Below, one piece after another: positions 1-9,436 of a stretch of DNA of 64,000 nucleotides. Numbering within the stretch: position 1 is the first letter of the stretch; the number at the start of each line of letters is the position of its first letter. This stretch comes from Salinibacterium sp. ZJ450 (GTDB taxonomy: Bacteria; Actinomycetota; Actinomycetes; Actinomycetales; Microbacteriaceae): positions 2,108,001 through 2,172,000 of the forward strand of contig NZ_CP061771.1 of NCBI RefSeq assembly GCF_011751885.2, in the 5' to 3' direction. Below the pieces are notes generated by a model. It was not told where the DNA came from and ran no database searches. It saw nothing but the letters and a program-made list of their open reading frames with translations. Made by a program: the position numbers and the translations under genes.

Positions 1-1531
1 CGGTTCCTTCCGGAAGCTGCAGGATGCCGGTCTCCACAAGCTCGCGCAGCCGTGGCAGGATCTCCGCGGTGAGCTGCTCGGCGTCGACGTCGAGCAGCTG
101 CCCGATCGCCGCGCAGATCGCCGCGACGCTGAGGCTGCCGTCCGAGGCGCCGACGACCGCGGCCAAAGCCGTGTCGAGCGTGACGGTGCGGGCGAATCCG
201 CCGCCCTGGCGCAGCAGCATCACCGTCGGGTCGGCGTCGCCCGGCCAGTAGTGGCGTTCCTCGGTGACGTCGGCGGCGACGGTGAGAGCGGTCGCCGCCA
301 GCTCGGAATCGGTGAGCGCGTCAAGCCGGTCCGCGGCGGCGAGGCACGCCGCGAGGTGCGCGCCGAGGCCGGCCGGGTTGTGGCCGAGCGGCCCGAGCTG
401 ACGCTCCATGCGCTGCCGCGGAGCGGGGCTGTGTGCATCCGGGCGGCGCAGGGTGACGTAGCCGAAGCCGACCTGCGACACGTCACGCGCGGCGAAGTCG
501 TTCAGCCAGGCATCGTAGAGGGCGTCGAAGTCGTCGCCGGGGCGGATGCCGCCGTCGCGGATCCAGGTTTCGGCGTACAGCGCGGCATCCTGCACCTCGC
601 GCTCGATGATCCAGCCGTCAAGCCCCACGGTGTCATTCCCCACCGAGTCAAGCCACGCGCGCACCCGGTCGAAGGCGTGCACCGAGCCACGGTACTCCCA
701 GTTGCCGAGCAGTTGCGCCACCCCCTGCGGTGTCAGGTGCTCGGCCGCTCCACGGATGACGGCCTCGACGATGCCGTCACCGACCATGCCTCCGTCGCGG
801 TACTCGTAGGCGGGAACGCCCTCCACCCGCGGGGTGATCACGAACGGCGGGTTCGACACGATCTGGTCGAACCGCTCACCGTGCACCGGCTCATACAGGC
901 TGCCGTGCCGGAACTCGATCGACTCGATGCCGTTCACGGCGGCGTTCAGCGCCGCAATCTGAAGCGCGCGCTCCGAGATGTCGGTGGCGACAACGCGGCG
1001 CGCATGCCGGGAGGCGTGCATGGCCTGGATGCCGCATCCGGTTCCGAGGTCGAGCACGGAGTCGACCGGCGTCTGGATCATCAGGGTGCTGAGCGTCATC
1101 GACGCACCGCCCACCCCGAGCACGTGGTCTTCCCGCAGCGCCCGCCCGAGCGCCAGCTCGCCGAGGTCGGAGGCGATCCACCAACTGCCGTCGCCGTGCT
1201 GGTCGGTGAAGCTGTACGGTCGCAGATCGAGGAGGGGGCGGATGTCGCCGTCCTCCGCTGCGACCAGTCCGAGTTCCGCGGCCCCGGCGACGCCCAGGGT
1301 GGGCAGCGCGGACTCCAGTGCCTCCGCGGCCACGGGCAGGCCGAGCACGAACAGCCGGGCGAGGGTGGCGGCCGGCTTCTGCTGGGAGCGCAGCGCCCGC
1401 AGCGCGGGCACCCGATGTCCGCGGAACAGCGCCTCATCCGCGGCGCTCCCCCAGAGCGCCGTCAGGGTGGGGACCGTGAACTGTGCCGTGGTGAGGTCGG
1501 CGCGGAGTCGGGCGGCAAGCGTCGCGGTCAT
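1..1531 (-). CDS. Class I SAM-dependent methyltransferase (RsmC-like, NPPF type), C-terminus cut by window edge
   Basis: The frame is open from an ATG at 1531 to the window edge, giving about 510 residues with the C-terminus outside. Around residue 157 lies the SAM-binding motif I (VLDLGTGCGIQ), followed by an acidic VVATDIS strand and, near residue 225, the catalytic motif IV VSNPPFV. NPPF/NPPY enzymes methylate exocyclic amines of nucleic-acid bases or glutamine amides. The first 140 residues form a separate N-terminal domain, as in actinobacterial RsmC-like proteins of about 500 residues. The start overlaps the stop of the upstream AI-2E gene by four bases (ATGA), so the two are probably translationally coupled. 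The substrate (rRNA or protein) cannot be told from sequence. Confidence 0.85.
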   Translation of the reverse strand, partial: MTATLAARLRADLTTAQFTVPTLTALWGSAADEALFRGHRVPALRALRSQQKPAATLARLFVLGLPVAAEALESALPTLGVAGAAELGLVAAEDGDIRPLLDLRPYSFTDQHGDGSWWIASDLGELALGRALREDHVLGVGGASMTLSTLMIQTPVDSVLDLGTGCGIQAMHASRHARRVVATDISERALQIAALNAAVNGIESIEFRHGSLYEPVHGERFDQIVSNPPFVITPRVEGVPAYEYRDGGMVGDGIVEAVIRGAAEHLTPQGVAQLLGNWEYRGSVHAFDRVRAWLDSVGNDTVGLDGWIIEREVQDAALYAETWIRDGGIRPGDDFDALYDAWLNDFAARDVSQVGFGYVTLRRPDAHSPAPRQRMERQLGPLGHNPAGLGAHLAACLAAADRLDALTDSELAATALTVAADVTEERHYWPGDADPTVMLLRQGGGFARTVTLDTALAAVVGASDGSLSVAAICAAIGQLLDVDAEQLTAEILPRLRELVETGILQLPEGT

Positions 1532-2643
1532 CGGCGTGCCACGGTTGCGGGAAGCGCAGGCTCGTTGACCCCTGCCCAGATCTTCACCACGGCCCAGCTG
1601 ACCGCGGCAACCGGCACCGACAGCACGGCGCCGAGGATTCCGCCGAGAATCGTGCCGATGGTCAGGGCGAGCAGGATCACCAGGGCGTGCAGCTTGAGGG
1701 ACCGGCCGAGCACGACCGGCTGCAGCAGGTCGCCCTCCAGCTGGTTGACCGCGATGACGACCGCCACCACGATCAGGGCGATGAGCGGGCCGTTCGCGAC
1801 CAGGGCGACGAGGGCGGCGAGCACGCCGGCCAGCGTCGCGCCGATCAGCGGGATGAACGCGCCGATGAACACGATAACCGCCAACGGCAGCGCGAGCGGC
1901 ACCTGCAGGATGGCCAGGGCGATGCCGATCACGATGGCGTCGACCGCGGCCACGATCGAGGTGCCGCGCACGTACACGCCGAGCACCTCCACGGTGCGTG
2001 TGCCGGAGCGTCGGGCCTTCGCCAGCCGGTCGCCCCGCAGCCGCTGGATCAGGAACGCCCACATCCGATCGCCGTCCTTCAGGAAGAAGAACAGGATGAC
2101 GAGCGTCAGCACCGTGCCGGTGAGGAACTCACCAACGGCCGACACGCCCGCGAGGGCGCCCGACCCGAACTCGGAGCTGGTCAGGAAGTCGACGATCGCG
2201 GCCTGCGCCTCTTCGAGTTGCTGCTCGTCGATCGGCAGCGGGAGTGAGAACAGCCACAGTTCCAACTCGTCCAGTCCCGCGGTGGCCCGGGCAACGAGCT
2301 CTTCCCATTCGGCGCGCACGGCGAACACGATGCCGGTGATGATGCCGCCGAACACCACGATCGTGGAGACGAGGGCGATCCAGGTCGCCAGCATGCGCGG
2401 CAGGTTGCGGCGCCGGAGCAATCCGACGAGGGGGCTCATCGCCGAGGCGAGGATGAGCGCGATGAGCACGGGGACGACCACCAGCTTCAGCTGGATCATC
2501 GTGTAGACCGCGGCAACCGCCAGCACCAGGATCAGGATCACCTGCGCGCTGCGGGATCCGGCGCGACCGAGCGAGTCCGTCCACACACCCGCTCGCAGCG
2601 TGTCCGGTTCGGGGATCGGGCGGCTTCTGAACGGTGACCTCAT
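1528..2643 (-). CDS. AI-2E family transporter (membrane permease)
   Basis: This 371-residue integral membrane protein has the AI-2E permease layout: two or three N-terminal helices, a helix followed by the cytoplasmic FFLKDGDRMW segment near the middle, and a C-terminal helix bundle carrying PLIGATLAG and the signature NQLEGDLLQPVVLG. Family members have been tied to autoinducer-2 export or Na+/H+ exchange, so the substrate is unknown. The ATG at 2643 is preferred over an upstream in-frame start because the upstream peptide is Arg/Cys-rich and looks non-coding. It is the first gene of a pair with the methyltransferase (4-base overlap). A second paralogue lies at 36569-37621. Confidence 0.9.
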   Translation of the reverse strand: MRSPFRSRPIPEPDTLRAGVWTDSLGRAGSRSAQVILILVLAVAAVYTMIQLKLVVVPVLIALILASAMSPLVGLLRRRNLPRMLATWIALVSTIVVFGGIITGIVFAVRAEWEELVARATAGLDELELWLFSLPLPIDEQQLEEAQAAIVDFLTSSEFGSGALAGVSAVGEFLTGTVLTLVILFFFLKDGDRMWAFLIQRLRGDRLAKARRSGTRTVEVLGVYVRGTSIVAAVDAIVIGIALAILQVPLALPLAVIVFIGAFIPLIGATLAGVLAALVALVANGPLIALIVVAVVIAVNQLEGDLLQPVVLGRSLKLHALVILLALTIGTILGGILGAVLSVPVAAVSWAVVKIWAGVNEPALPATVARR

Positions 2644-2726
2644 GCTGGCAAGCTTAAAGGTGCCGTGCCCGGCAGCAGGCATCGACGCTCTCGACGCCAC
2701 GGGTGAGCCGGCGTAGCCTCGGGTGC

Positions 2727-2963
2727 ATGACGAACGACCGCAGCTCAGACGCCGAGCAGACCAGGCGTGACACGTCGTACAGCCCCGCCAGCGACCGCGA
2801 AACCGCGTCACGGCAGGACAATCCGGATTCTAGCGCCGCGCTACGCGACGAGGACATCGACTCTGATGATGTGAACGTACTGCCCGGAACCGGCGGTCCG
2901 GACGATACTGGCGATGTCGACGTCGACGAGGACGACCTGAACCTGCCGCACAATCCGAGCTAG
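2727..2963 (+). CDS. Small acidic hypothetical protein
   Basis: A 78-residue reading frame encodes a very acidic protein: the last 40 residues hold runs such as RDEDIDSDD and DVDVDEDDLNLP, with no membrane helix or Cys. I do not recognise a family beyond short, disordered, Asp-rich proteins common in Microbacteriaceae. The ATG at 2727 is chosen over an in-frame ATG at 2703. The box TAGCCT (2714-2719) sits 7 bases before it, which fits a leaderless transcript; no Shine-Dalgarno is visible. It converges with the PspC gene 24 bases downstream. Confidence 0.6.
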   Translation: MTNDRSSDAEQTRRDTSYSPASDRETASRQDNPDSSAALRDEDIDSDDVNVLPGTGGPDDTGDVDVDEDDLNLPHNPS

Positions 2964-2987
2964 CAGGTACCTAGTCAGTGCCGCTTC

Positions 2988-3173
2988 TCAGCCCCGTTTC
3001 TCGCCCGGAATGACGATCCACAGAATGACGTAGAGCACCACCTGCGGGCCCGGCAAAATAAGGCTCAGCAGTGTGAGGATGCGCACCACCGTGGGGTTCC
3101 AGCCGAACCGGTTGGCAACCGCGACGCACACTCCTGCGATCACCCTGCCGCGCTTGGGTCTGATGAGTTCCAT
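2988..3173 (-). CDS. PspC domain-containing membrane protein
   Basis: A 61-residue protein made almost entirely of a PspC domain: basic start MELIRPKRGR, the characteristic VIAGVCVAVANRFGWNPTVV segment, and one hydrophobic hairpin (about residues 29-56). In larger proteins PspC senses envelope stress; stand-alone minimal versions are common in actinobacteria. The ATG at 3173 is preceded by GGTGGAGG at good spacing, so the longer upstream frame is not used. It follows the 39-residue basic gene by 76 bases on the same strand. Confidence 0.85.
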   Translation of the reverse strand: MELIRPKRGRVIAGVCVAVANRFGWNPTVVRILTLLSLILPGPQVVLYVILWIVIPGEKRG

Positions 3174-3249
3174 GCCTCCACCCTTTCCAAACAAAGAATG
3201 AGCGCCACAATCCGGGATGCCCTGATCGTGACGCTCGCGCCCCAGCGTT

Positions 3250-3369
3250 CTAGGCTTCTGCTTCGGTGCCCTTTGACTGTGACTTGGCCTTCTTCTCCGC
3301 TCGCTTTTGCTTGATCGACTTGCTCGCGGCCGTTTTGTGCTCTGATTTCTTGGGCGACTTGTCAGGCAT
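3250..3369 (-). CDS. Very small Lys-rich protein (39 aa)
   Basis: The minus strand carries an ATG at 3369 with GAGGGAG about five bases upstream, and encodes 39 residues starting MPDKSPKKSEHKTAASKS and ending TEAEA before a TAG. The composition is about one quarter Lys, with no hydrophobic segment, so it should be soluble and largely disordered; a nucleic-acid- or ribosome-associated role is only a guess. The strong ribosome binding site and plausible codons are the reason for calling it despite its size. Similar short Lys-rich proteins are often left out of actinobacterial annotations. Confidence 0.6.
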   Translation of the reverse strand: MPDKSPKKSEHKTAASKSIKQKRAEKKAKSQSKGTEAEA

Positions 3370-3459
3370 TGCGACTCCCTCAACTGGATTGTCCGATGAG
3401 TATGTTGCCGGAAGACTACGCCGCATCGCGGGTGCGTGGGAGGGTCGCGCGGCAAACAG

Positions 3460-4815
3460 TCAGGATGCGTCCGACCCGGCGCCGGATGCCTCGCCGTCCG
3501 CGTCATCCGGTGCAGGATCGAGCGGATTTTGGAGCTCGTCCTTGGTCATCCGGAAGGCCACAATGGCGGCCACGGCGAGCACCATCGGCACCACGCCGGC
3601 GATCAGGAACGCCGGCCCCAGACCGATGGCCTCCCCGACGGGACCCGCGACCGCCATCGATACCGGCATCAACGCCGACGAGACGAAGAAGTCCAGGCTG
3701 GAGACGCGGCCGAGCATCTCCGGCGGCACCCGCCGTTGCAGCAGGGTGCCCCAGATCACGCTGCCAGCCGAGAAGGTGACGCCCACCAGGAACAGCGCCA
3801 GCACCATCGGCCAGAGCTCGGTCGAGTATCCGATGACGGCGAGCGGGACACACCCCAGCCCCCAGAGCAGGTTCATCACCGTCAGGTAGCGGCGCGGCAA
3901 CCGGACGGAGGCGACGAAGATCGACCCGGCGGCGCCGCCGATTCCGAACGCGGCGAGGGCGAGGGCGAAGCCTCCGGCGCCACCACCGGCCTGATCCTTC
4001 ACGGCGAACGGCAGCAGCACCTCGATCGGCCCCATAATTACCAGGATCAGCAGGCAGGCGAACACCAGCGTGCCGAGCAGCCAGGGTGTGCGCACCATAT
4101 ACGCGAAGCCCTCTCGCACGTCACCCAGCACCGACACAATCGGGTGTTGTTTGGGCGCGTCGGCGTCGAGGGTGCGGCGGAGCGCCGTGGTCTTCATGAG
4201 CGCCAACCCGATCACGGCGAGCAGCTGGGAGGCCGCGACAAAGACGAACGCGGCAGCTGGCGAGAACGCCGCGATCGCGGCACTGGCCAGCGCCGGACCG
4301 GCAGCCTGCATGATCACCGGACGCAGCATCCCCTCGACACCATTCGCGGCGAGCAGCATGTCTGCGGGCAGGATCGACGGCAGCAGCGCAGAGTATGCCG
4401 GGTAGAAGAACCCGTCCGCGACGCCGAGCACGAACGACACCACCGCCAGGTGCCAGATCTCCAGGCTGCCGGTCAGCCCCAGCGCGGCGGCGATTCCGAT
4501 TGCCAACACTTTCGTGGATTCCACGGTGACCAGGATGCGCCGCTGCGGGATTCGGTCGGCGGCCACTCCCCCGAACAGCACCGCGGCGACCAGGCCCACC
4601 GCCGAACCCGTCGCGACGACCGACAGGTCGATCGGGCCGCCACCGAGCTCAATGACCTGCCACACCACCGCGACCAGCCACATACCGGCGCCCAGCAGCG
4701 ACAGGGTGAGCGCGGCGGTCAGGATCCGGTATTGGGCCTGGAGAAACGGTCGGGCGGCGCGCGGCAGCTTCATTCGGCGCGTGGGCGCGCCGGTGGTCGG
4801 AGGGTCATCCTGCAC
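3460..4815 (-). CDS. MFS transporter (EntS/MFS_3-like exporter)
   Basis: A 451-residue protein with about 12 membrane helices. The N-terminal LTLSLLGAGMWLVAVVWQV helix, the loop VAADRIPQRRIL (motif-A position between helices 2 and 3) and the VLGVADGFFYPAYSALLPS segment match the MFS_3/enterobactin-exporter-like group, typical of drug or siderophore exporters. A charged tail (DPAPDDADGEASGAG) follows the last helix. The start is a GTG at 4815 with GAGAGGA about 11 bases upstream; an internal ATG at 4773 is the alternative. It is on the same strand as the VOC gene but 25 bases apart. The substrate is unknown. Confidence 0.88.
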   Translation of the reverse strand: MQDDPPTTGAPTRRMKLPRAARPFLQAQYRILTAALTLSLLGAGMWLVAVVWQVIELGGGPIDLSVVATGSAVGLVAAVLFGGVAADRIPQRRILVTVESTKVLAIGIAAALGLTGSLEIWHLAVVSFVLGVADGFFYPAYSALLPSILPADMLLAANGVEGMLRPVIMQAAGPALASAAIAAFSPAAAFVFVAASQLLAVIGLALMKTTALRRTLDADAPKQHPIVSVLGDVREGFAYMVRTPWLLGTLVFACLLILVIMGPIEVLLPFAVKDQAGGGAGGFALALAAFGIGGAAGSIFVASVRLPRRYLTVMNLLWGLGCVPLAVIGYSTELWPMVLALFLVGVTFSAGSVIWGTLLQRRVPPEMLGRVSSLDFFVSSALMPVSMAVAGPVGEAIGLGPAFLIAGVVPMVLAVAAIVAFRMTKDELQNPLDPAPDDADGEASGAGSDAS

Positions 4816-4840
4816 CGGGGTGGTGTCCTCTCAGCAGCCT

Positions 4841-5290
4841 TTACTGCGGAGACTGAGCGCGGCGCTCGGCCGCTTCCATCTCGCGCTGGGCGTCGGCCGA
4901 GCCGTTGATCAGCCCGATCACGTTGCCGGCGGGATCTTTCAGCCACGCCATCATGGCGACGCCGTTCTCGCTGCGCCAGACCCCCTTGGAGTCGTTCGGC
5001 ATGTCTGGCAGTTCGTCATCGCCATAGATCTTGGTGGTGACGCCGCTTCCGTTCAGGTCGTCCACGGTCTTGTCGAGGTCGTCGACGGTGAAGTGCATCA
5101 CGGTGAATGATGCTGGCGCATGGTTCGACTTCTCATAGAGGAAGTACTTGCCGCCGCCCTTCAGGTGCAGATCGACGCCGCCCAGCGGGTTGTCAGTGAC
5201 ATCGATCCCCAAGGTTTCCCCGTAGAACTTCTTCGCGCTGGCGACGTCGTCAATCGAGTATGAACCGGTGACGTCCGAGTAACTGAGCAT
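4841..5290 (-). CDS. VOC family (glyoxalase/bleomycin-resistance fold) protein
   Basis: A 149-residue protein with the paired beta-alpha-beta-beta-beta arrangement of the vicinal oxygen chelate superfamily: an N-terminal YSIDDVASAKKFYGETLG module and a C-terminal module ending AWLKDPAGNVIGLIN, the usual DPxGNxxxL ending. Such stand-alone proteins range from dioxygenases and glyoxalases to antibiotic-binding proteins, and the metal ligands are not clear enough to choose. The ATG at 5290 is chosen because GAGGAG lies 8 bases upstream; the in-frame ATG at 5296 would leave only 2. Confidence 0.82.
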   Translation of the reverse strand: MLSYSDVTGSYSIDDVASAKKFYGETLGIDVTDNPLGGVDLHLKGGGKYFLYEKSNHAPASFTVMHFTVDDLDKTVDDLNGSGVTTKIYGDDELPDMPNDSKGVWRSENGVAMMAWLKDPAGNVIGLINGSADAQREMEAAERRAQSPQ

Positions 5291-5379
5291 GATCATGTCT
5301 CCTCGACAGCTGTCCAATGTGTATGCTGCCAACGATTACACCGACACCGGGGACTGTCTAGGGGACAGTTCGCCGGCAG

Positions 5380-5721
5380 TTACTTCTTCAGCGCCTTCAC
5401 GATTTTCGCGATCGCGGTTCCGGCGGCCGCGATCACGGGGATCGACACCGCGAGGAAGGTGATGGTGTTCGGCTTGAAGTACGGCAAGCCGTCTGGGCCG
5501 GTCATGTACACGCCGAGCGGGATGCTCGCGCCGCCACCGCCACCGCCGCTGCCGCCTTCTCGGCCTTCCTCATCGGCCTCGCTACCGCCACCGAACCCGA
5601 ACCAGACGAGCGAGACCGGAATGGCCTCGACGCCGTCGAGCGTGATCGGCTCGCCATAGTTGATCTTGGTGCCGAGCGCGTTGGGCACGGACTCTGCAAG
5701 CTTTTCCACTAGTTTCGCCAT
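5380..5721 (-). CDS. GerW/YtfJ-like family protein
   Basis: A 113-residue protein. The first 65 residues match the core of GerW (Bacillus YtfJ) sporulation proteins: an amphipathic MAKLVEKLAESVPNALG start, a YGEPITLDGVEAIPVS strand, and the low-complexity segment rich in Gly and Glu (about residues 44-66) that precedes the conserved beta strand. The C-terminal third has one membrane helix (about residues 86-106) and a Lys-rich end. In Bacillus the family acts in spore coat or germination; actinobacteria without endospores carry uncharacterised homologues. It stands alone on the minus strand. Confidence 0.7.
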   Translation of the reverse strand: MAKLVEKLAESVPNALGTKINYGEPITLDGVEAIPVSLVWFGFGGGSEADEEGREGGSGGGGGGASIPLGVYMTGPDGLPYFKPNTITFLAVSIPVIAAAGTAIAKIVKALKK

Positions 5722-5762
5722 GCCTCGACCCTAGCGGTCTGCCCCGCGCAGGTCACCCCTTG

Positions 5763-5936
5763 TTAGCCGTCGATGCGCTTCAGCACGTGGATCGGGATGG
5801 CGACCGCGAGCGAGATCAGAACGATGCCGGCTGAGAAGACGAAGATCTCGTAGCCGGGGAAAACCTCGGCGTAGCCGAACGCCAAGATCCCGGCGAAGAA
5901 GATAATGACGGAGACGATTGCGGCGAGGATGTTCAT
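5763..5936 (-). CDS. Two-helix small membrane protein (57 aa)
   Basis: An ATG at 5936 opens a 57-residue frame: MNILAAIVSVIIFFAGILAF forms one helix, a short YAEVFPGYE loop follows, then a second helix (about residues 31-50) and a basic end HVLKRIDG. This is a typical small hydrophobic-hairpin protein. No family name is offered. No strong Shine-Dalgarno is visible. It lies 55 bases after gatB on the same strand and could be co-transcribed with it. Base composition fits its neighbours. Confidence 0.6.
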   Translation of the reverse strand: MNILAAIVSVIIFFAGILAFGYAEVFPGYEIFVFSAGIVLISLAVAIPIHVLKRIDG

Positions 5937-5991
5937 GGATTGAGCCTATCTGGAGTTGCGAATGTAACGGGCTGGCGGCACGCGGGTATGC

Positions 5992-7506
5992 CTAGGACTG
6001 GGCGCGTTCGAGCACGAGCTCCCGCACTCTGGCGGCATCCGCCTGGCCCTTCATCGCCTTCATGACCGCGCCGATGACGGCGCCAGCGGCCTGCACCTTG
6101 CCGTCGCGGATCTTCGCGAGAACGTCGGGCTGGCTGGCGAGGGCCTCGTCGATGGCGGCGATCAGGGCACCGTCGTCGGAGACGACCCGCAAGCCACGTG
6201 CCTTGACCACCTCTTCCGGTGAGCCTTCGCCGGCGATGACGCCTTCCAGCACCTGGCGGGCCAGCCGGTCGGTGAGGTCGCCGCTTTCGACCAGCGCGAT
6301 CAGCTCTGATACGTGGTGCGGGGTCACGAGCGATGACGGTTCGACACTCTGCGCATTGGCGATGCGCAGGATCTCCCCCATCCACCACTTGCGGGCCTGC
6401 AGTGCGGCGGCGCCGAGCTGCGTGGTCTCAAGCACCTCGGTGAGCAGTCCGGCGTTGACGATGTCCTGAAACTCCTGGTCGGCGAAGCCCCAGTCGGACT
6501 TCAGCCGGCGCCGCATCACCACGGGCTGCTCGGGCAGCGCCGCGCGCAGTTCGGCGACGAGCCCCTTGCTGGGGACCACCGGGAGCAGGTCGGGCTCCGG
6601 GAAGTAGCGGTAGTCGTCGGCGTCGCTCTTCGGTCGGCCGGGCGAGGTGGTTCCGCTGTCTTCGTGCCAGTGCCGGGTTTCCTGCGTGATGGTGCCGCCC
6701 TTGGCGAGGATGTGCGCCTGCCGCTGGATCTCGTAGCGGACGGCGCGCTCGACCGAGCGGAAGGAGTTCACGTTCTTGGTCTCGGTGCGGGTGCCGAGCT
6801 TCTCCTGGCCGCGCGGGCGCAGCGAGACGTTCGCGTCGCAGCGCAGGTTGCCGCGCTCCATCCGGGCCTCGCTGATGCCCAGCGAGCGCACCATGTCACG
6901 GATGGTCGACACGTATGCGGCGCCGAGGGCGGGGGCGTCGTGCTCGGCGCCGATGATCGGCTTGGTGACGATCTCGACCAGCGGCACGCCGGCGCGATTG
7001 TAGTCGACCAGTGAGTAGTCCGCGCCCTGGATGCGACCGGTGGAGCCTCCGACGTGCGTGAGCTTGCCGGCATCCTCTTCCATGTGCGCACGCTCGATCG
7101 GCACCTGGAAGATGCGGCCGTCGGCGAGTTCCACCTCGACCGACCCCTCGAAGGCGATCGGCTGGTCGTACTGGCTGATCTGGTAGTTCTTCGGGGTGTC
7201 GGGGTAGAAGTAGTTCTTGCGCGCGAAGCTCGACGATGGCGCGATCTGGCAGTTGAGGGCAAGCCCCAGCGAGATGCTGTAGCGCACCGCCTGCTCGTTC
7301 ACCACCGGCAGCGAGCCGGGAAGCCCCAGGCACACCGGGGTGATCGCGGTGTTCGGGTCACCGATCGGGGTGTCCGCCGCGGCGGGGTTCGGGGCATCCG
7401 AGAACATCTTGGTCTTGGTCGACAATTCGACGTGCACCTCGAAGCCGAGCACCGGCTCGAACAGTTCGAGGGCCTTGTCGAAGTCCATCAGGTCAGCCTT
7501 CGCCAT
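5992..7506 (-). CDS. gatB: Aspartyl/glutamyl-tRNA amidotransferase subunit B
   Basis: This 504-residue protein is the tRNA-binding and kinase subunit of GatCAB, which turns Glu-tRNA(Gln) and/or Asp-tRNA(Asn) into the amidated form. It opens with the diagnostic [20 protein letters not shown] block; further signatures are [18 protein letters not shown] and [19 protein letters not shown], and the last 150 residues form the YqeY-like tail domain. Length is normal. Its ATG shares one base with the gatA stop (TAATG), so it is coupled to gatA as the last gene of gatC-gatA-gatB. Confidence 0.98.
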   Translation of the reverse strand: MAKADLMDFDKALELFEPVLGFEVHVELSTKTKMFSDAPNPAAADTPIGDPNTAITPVCLGLPGSLPVVNEQAVRYSISLGLALNCQIAPSSSFARKNYFYPDTPKNYQISQYDQPIAFEGSVEVELADGRIFQVPIERAHMEEDAGKLTHVGGSTGRIQGADYSLVDYNRAGVPLVEIVTKPIIGAEHDAPALGAAYVSTIRDMVRSLGISEARMERGNLRCDANVSLRPRGQEKLGTRTETKNVNSFRSVERAVRYEIQRQAHILAKGGTITQETRHWHEDSGTTSPGRPKSDADDYRYFPEPDLLPVVPSKGLVAELRAALPEQPVVMRRRLKSDWGFADQEFQDIVNAGLLTEVLETTQLGAAALQARKWWMGEILRIANAQSVEPSSLVTPHHVSELIALVESGDLTDRLARQVLEGVIAGEGSPEEVVKARGLRVVSDDGALIAAIDEALASQPDVLAKIRDGKVQAAGAVIGAVMKAMKGQADAARVRELVLERAQS

Positions 7507-9050
7507 TACAGGGCACCCTCCGTTGCTGCAAACATTTCACCGAACGACAGGTCGGGAGCCTGGCTGATCAGGGTGTGGCCCCACTTGCGCTCGAGCAGCT
7601 GCTCGAGGGCGGCGCCGACCGTGTACAGACGCGCGTCGGCCTTCTGCGGCGCCATGAACTGGATGCCGACCGGCAGGCCATCCTCCGGCGCGAGGCCGAT
7701 CGGCAGGCTGATGCCGGGCACCCCTGCGAGGTTCGCCGGGATCGTGGTGAGGTCGTTCAGGTACATCGCCAGCGGGTCATCGATGCGCTCGCCCAGCCTG
7801 AACGCCGTGGTCGGGGCGCTCGGCGACACCAGCACGTCGACCTGCGCGAACGCGGCGTCGAAGTCGCGCTGGATCAGGGTGCGCACCTTCTGGGCGCTGC
7901 CGTAGTAGGCGTCGTAGTACCCGGCGCTGAGCGCGTAGGTGCCGAGGATGACGCGGCGCTTGACCTCGGCGCCGAAGCCAGCCTCACGGGTGGCTCCCAT
8001 GACCTGCTCGACGGTTCCGCCGCCGGGGATGCTGGCCCGCAGGCCGAACCGCACGGAGTCGAACTTGGCGAGGTTGCTGGAGGCCTCGGCGGGCAGGATC
8101 AGGTAGTAGGCGGCGATCGAGTACTCGAAGTGCGGGGCGCTGACCTCGACGATCTCGGCGCCGGCATCGGAGAGCACGTCGAGCGCCTCACGGAAGCGCT
8201 GCAGCACGCCGGACTGGAATCCCTCGCCCTCAGCGATCTGCTTCACCACACCGACCTTGAGGCCCTTGAGCGCGTGACTGGTCTGGCCGTGACGGGCGGC
8301 GGCCGCGAAGCTCGGCCAGGCGTCGGTGAGCGACGTGCTGTCGCGCGGGTCGTGCCCGCCGATGACGTCGTGCAGCAGCGCGGAGTCGAGCACCGTGCGC
8401 GACACCGGGCCGACCTGGTCGAGCGAGGATGCCAGCGCAATGGCGCCATACCGCGACACACCGCCGTAGGTGGGCTTCATGCCGACCGAACCGGTGACCG
8501 CGGCCGGCTGGCGGATGCTGCCGCCGGTGTCGGAGCCGAGTGCGAGGGGTGCCTCGAAGGCCGCGACCGCGGCGGCGGAACCGCCACCGGAACCGCCGGG
8601 GATCCGGTCGAGATCCCAGGGGTTGTGGGTGGGTCCGTAGGCGGAGTGCTCGGTTGACGAGCCCATCGCGAACTCGTCCATGTTGGTCTTGCCGAGTGGC
8701 ACCAGGCCGGCCTCACGCAGCCGGGTCACCACGGTGGCATCGTACGGCGGCACCCAGCCCTCGAGGATGCGGGAGCCTGCGGTGGTGGGCATGTCGATCG
8801 TGCAGAGCACGTCCTTGATCGCCACCGGCACACCGGCCAGCTCGGGAAGGGTCTCGCCTGCCCGACGCCGGGCGTCGATCGCGGCTGCGGTATCGAGTGC
8901 CCGCGCGTTCAGGTGCAAGAACGCGTTCACGTCACCGTCGACGGCGGCGATGCGCTCCAGGTGCACCCGGGTGGCCTCGACCGAGGTGGTCTCGCCCGAC
9001 GCGAGCTTGGCTGCCAGGTCGGCGGCGGAGATTCTGGTGAGATCGGTCAT
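7506..9050 (-). CDS. gatA: Glutamyl-tRNA(Gln) amidotransferase subunit A
   Basis: A 514-residue amidase-signature enzyme that releases ammonia from glutamine for the transamidation reaction. The Ser-cisSer-Lys triad is in place: Lys in [12 protein letters not shown] (about residue 79) and the Gly/Ser-rich signature [15 protein letters not shown] followed by [13 protein letters not shown]. The length fits actinobacterial GatA. It shares one base with gatC upstream and one with gatB downstream, both as TAATG, a tightly coupled arrangement that should keep the three subunits in proportion. Confidence 0.98.
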   Translation of the reverse strand: MTDLTRISAADLAAKLASGETTSVEATRVHLERIAAVDGDVNAFLHLNARALDTAAAIDARRRAGETLPELAGVPVAIKDVLCTIDMPTTAGSRILEGWVPPYDATVVTRLREAGLVPLGKTNMDEFAMGSSTEHSAYGPTHNPWDLDRIPGGSGGGSAAAVAAFEAPLALGSDTGGSIRQPAAVTGSVGMKPTYGGVSRYGAIALASSLDQVGPVSRTVLDSALLHDVIGGHDPRDSTSLTDAWPSFAAAARHGQTSHALKGLKVGVVKQIAEGEGFQSGVLQRFREALDVLSDAGAEIVEVSAPHFEYSIAAYYLILPAEASSNLAKFDSVRFGLRASIPGGGTVEQVMGATREAGFGAEVKRRVILGTYALSAGYYDAYYGSAQKVRTLIQRDFDAAFAQVDVLVSPSAPTTAFRLGERIDDPLAMYLNDLTTIPANLAGVPGISLPIGLAPEDGLPVGIQFMAPQKADARLYTVGAALEQLLERKWGHTLISQAPDLSFGEMFAATEGAL

Positions 9051-9349
9051 TACTGTTCCTCCCCCAAAATCGCCGACACCTTGAAGCGGCTGCCGTCGTG
9101 CTCGGGGGCACCCGCGAGCGCCTGCTCTGCGGTGAGCGTCTGGCCGACGACATCCGGTCGGAACACGTTCTGCAGCGGAACCGGGTGACTCGTTGCCGGC
9201 ACCTCGGGAGTGGCGACCTCAGTCACCTTCTCGACCGCGTGCACGATCTCGCCCAGTTCGGCGGTGAGTTTGGTGATCTCCTCAGTAGTGAGGTCGATCC
9301 GGGCGAGGTTCGCAAGATGCGCCACCTGCTCGGCGGTAATTTCAGACAT
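9050..9349 (-). CDS. gatC: Aspartyl/glutamyl-tRNA amidotransferase subunit C
   Basis: A 99-residue protein beginning [20 protein letters not shown], the standard GatC N-terminal helix, and ending with the extended segment that wraps around GatA ([11 protein letters not shown] region). GatC has no catalytic residues and stabilises the GatA-GatB interface. It is the first gene of the operon and overlaps gatA by one base. The promoter should lie within the 87 bases upstream, but I see no clear -35/-10 pair there. Confidence 0.97.
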   Translation of the reverse strand: MSEITAEQVAHLANLARIDLTTEEITKLTAELGEIVHAVEKVTEVATPEVPATSHPVPLQNVFRPDVVGQTLTAEQALAGAPEHDGSRFKVSAILGEEQ

Positions 9350-9436
9350 TCCACTCCGTGCGTCGTGAGCTGGGGGGTACCGAGCAAGTCTACCGAGTGA
9401 GTCGGCGCTGCTTCTTCGCCGGGCGCGCAGCGGCCG

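Noticed and set aside
251-2506. A 751-codon open frame on the plus strand over the methyltransferase and AI-2E genes
   Set aside because: It lies antisense to two well supported genes; composition is that of a high-GC shadow frame and shows no domain.
3436-4908. A 490-codon plus-strand frame antisense to the MFS exporter
   Set aside because: His/Arg/Gln-rich composition without domains; the minus strand encodes clear membrane helices.
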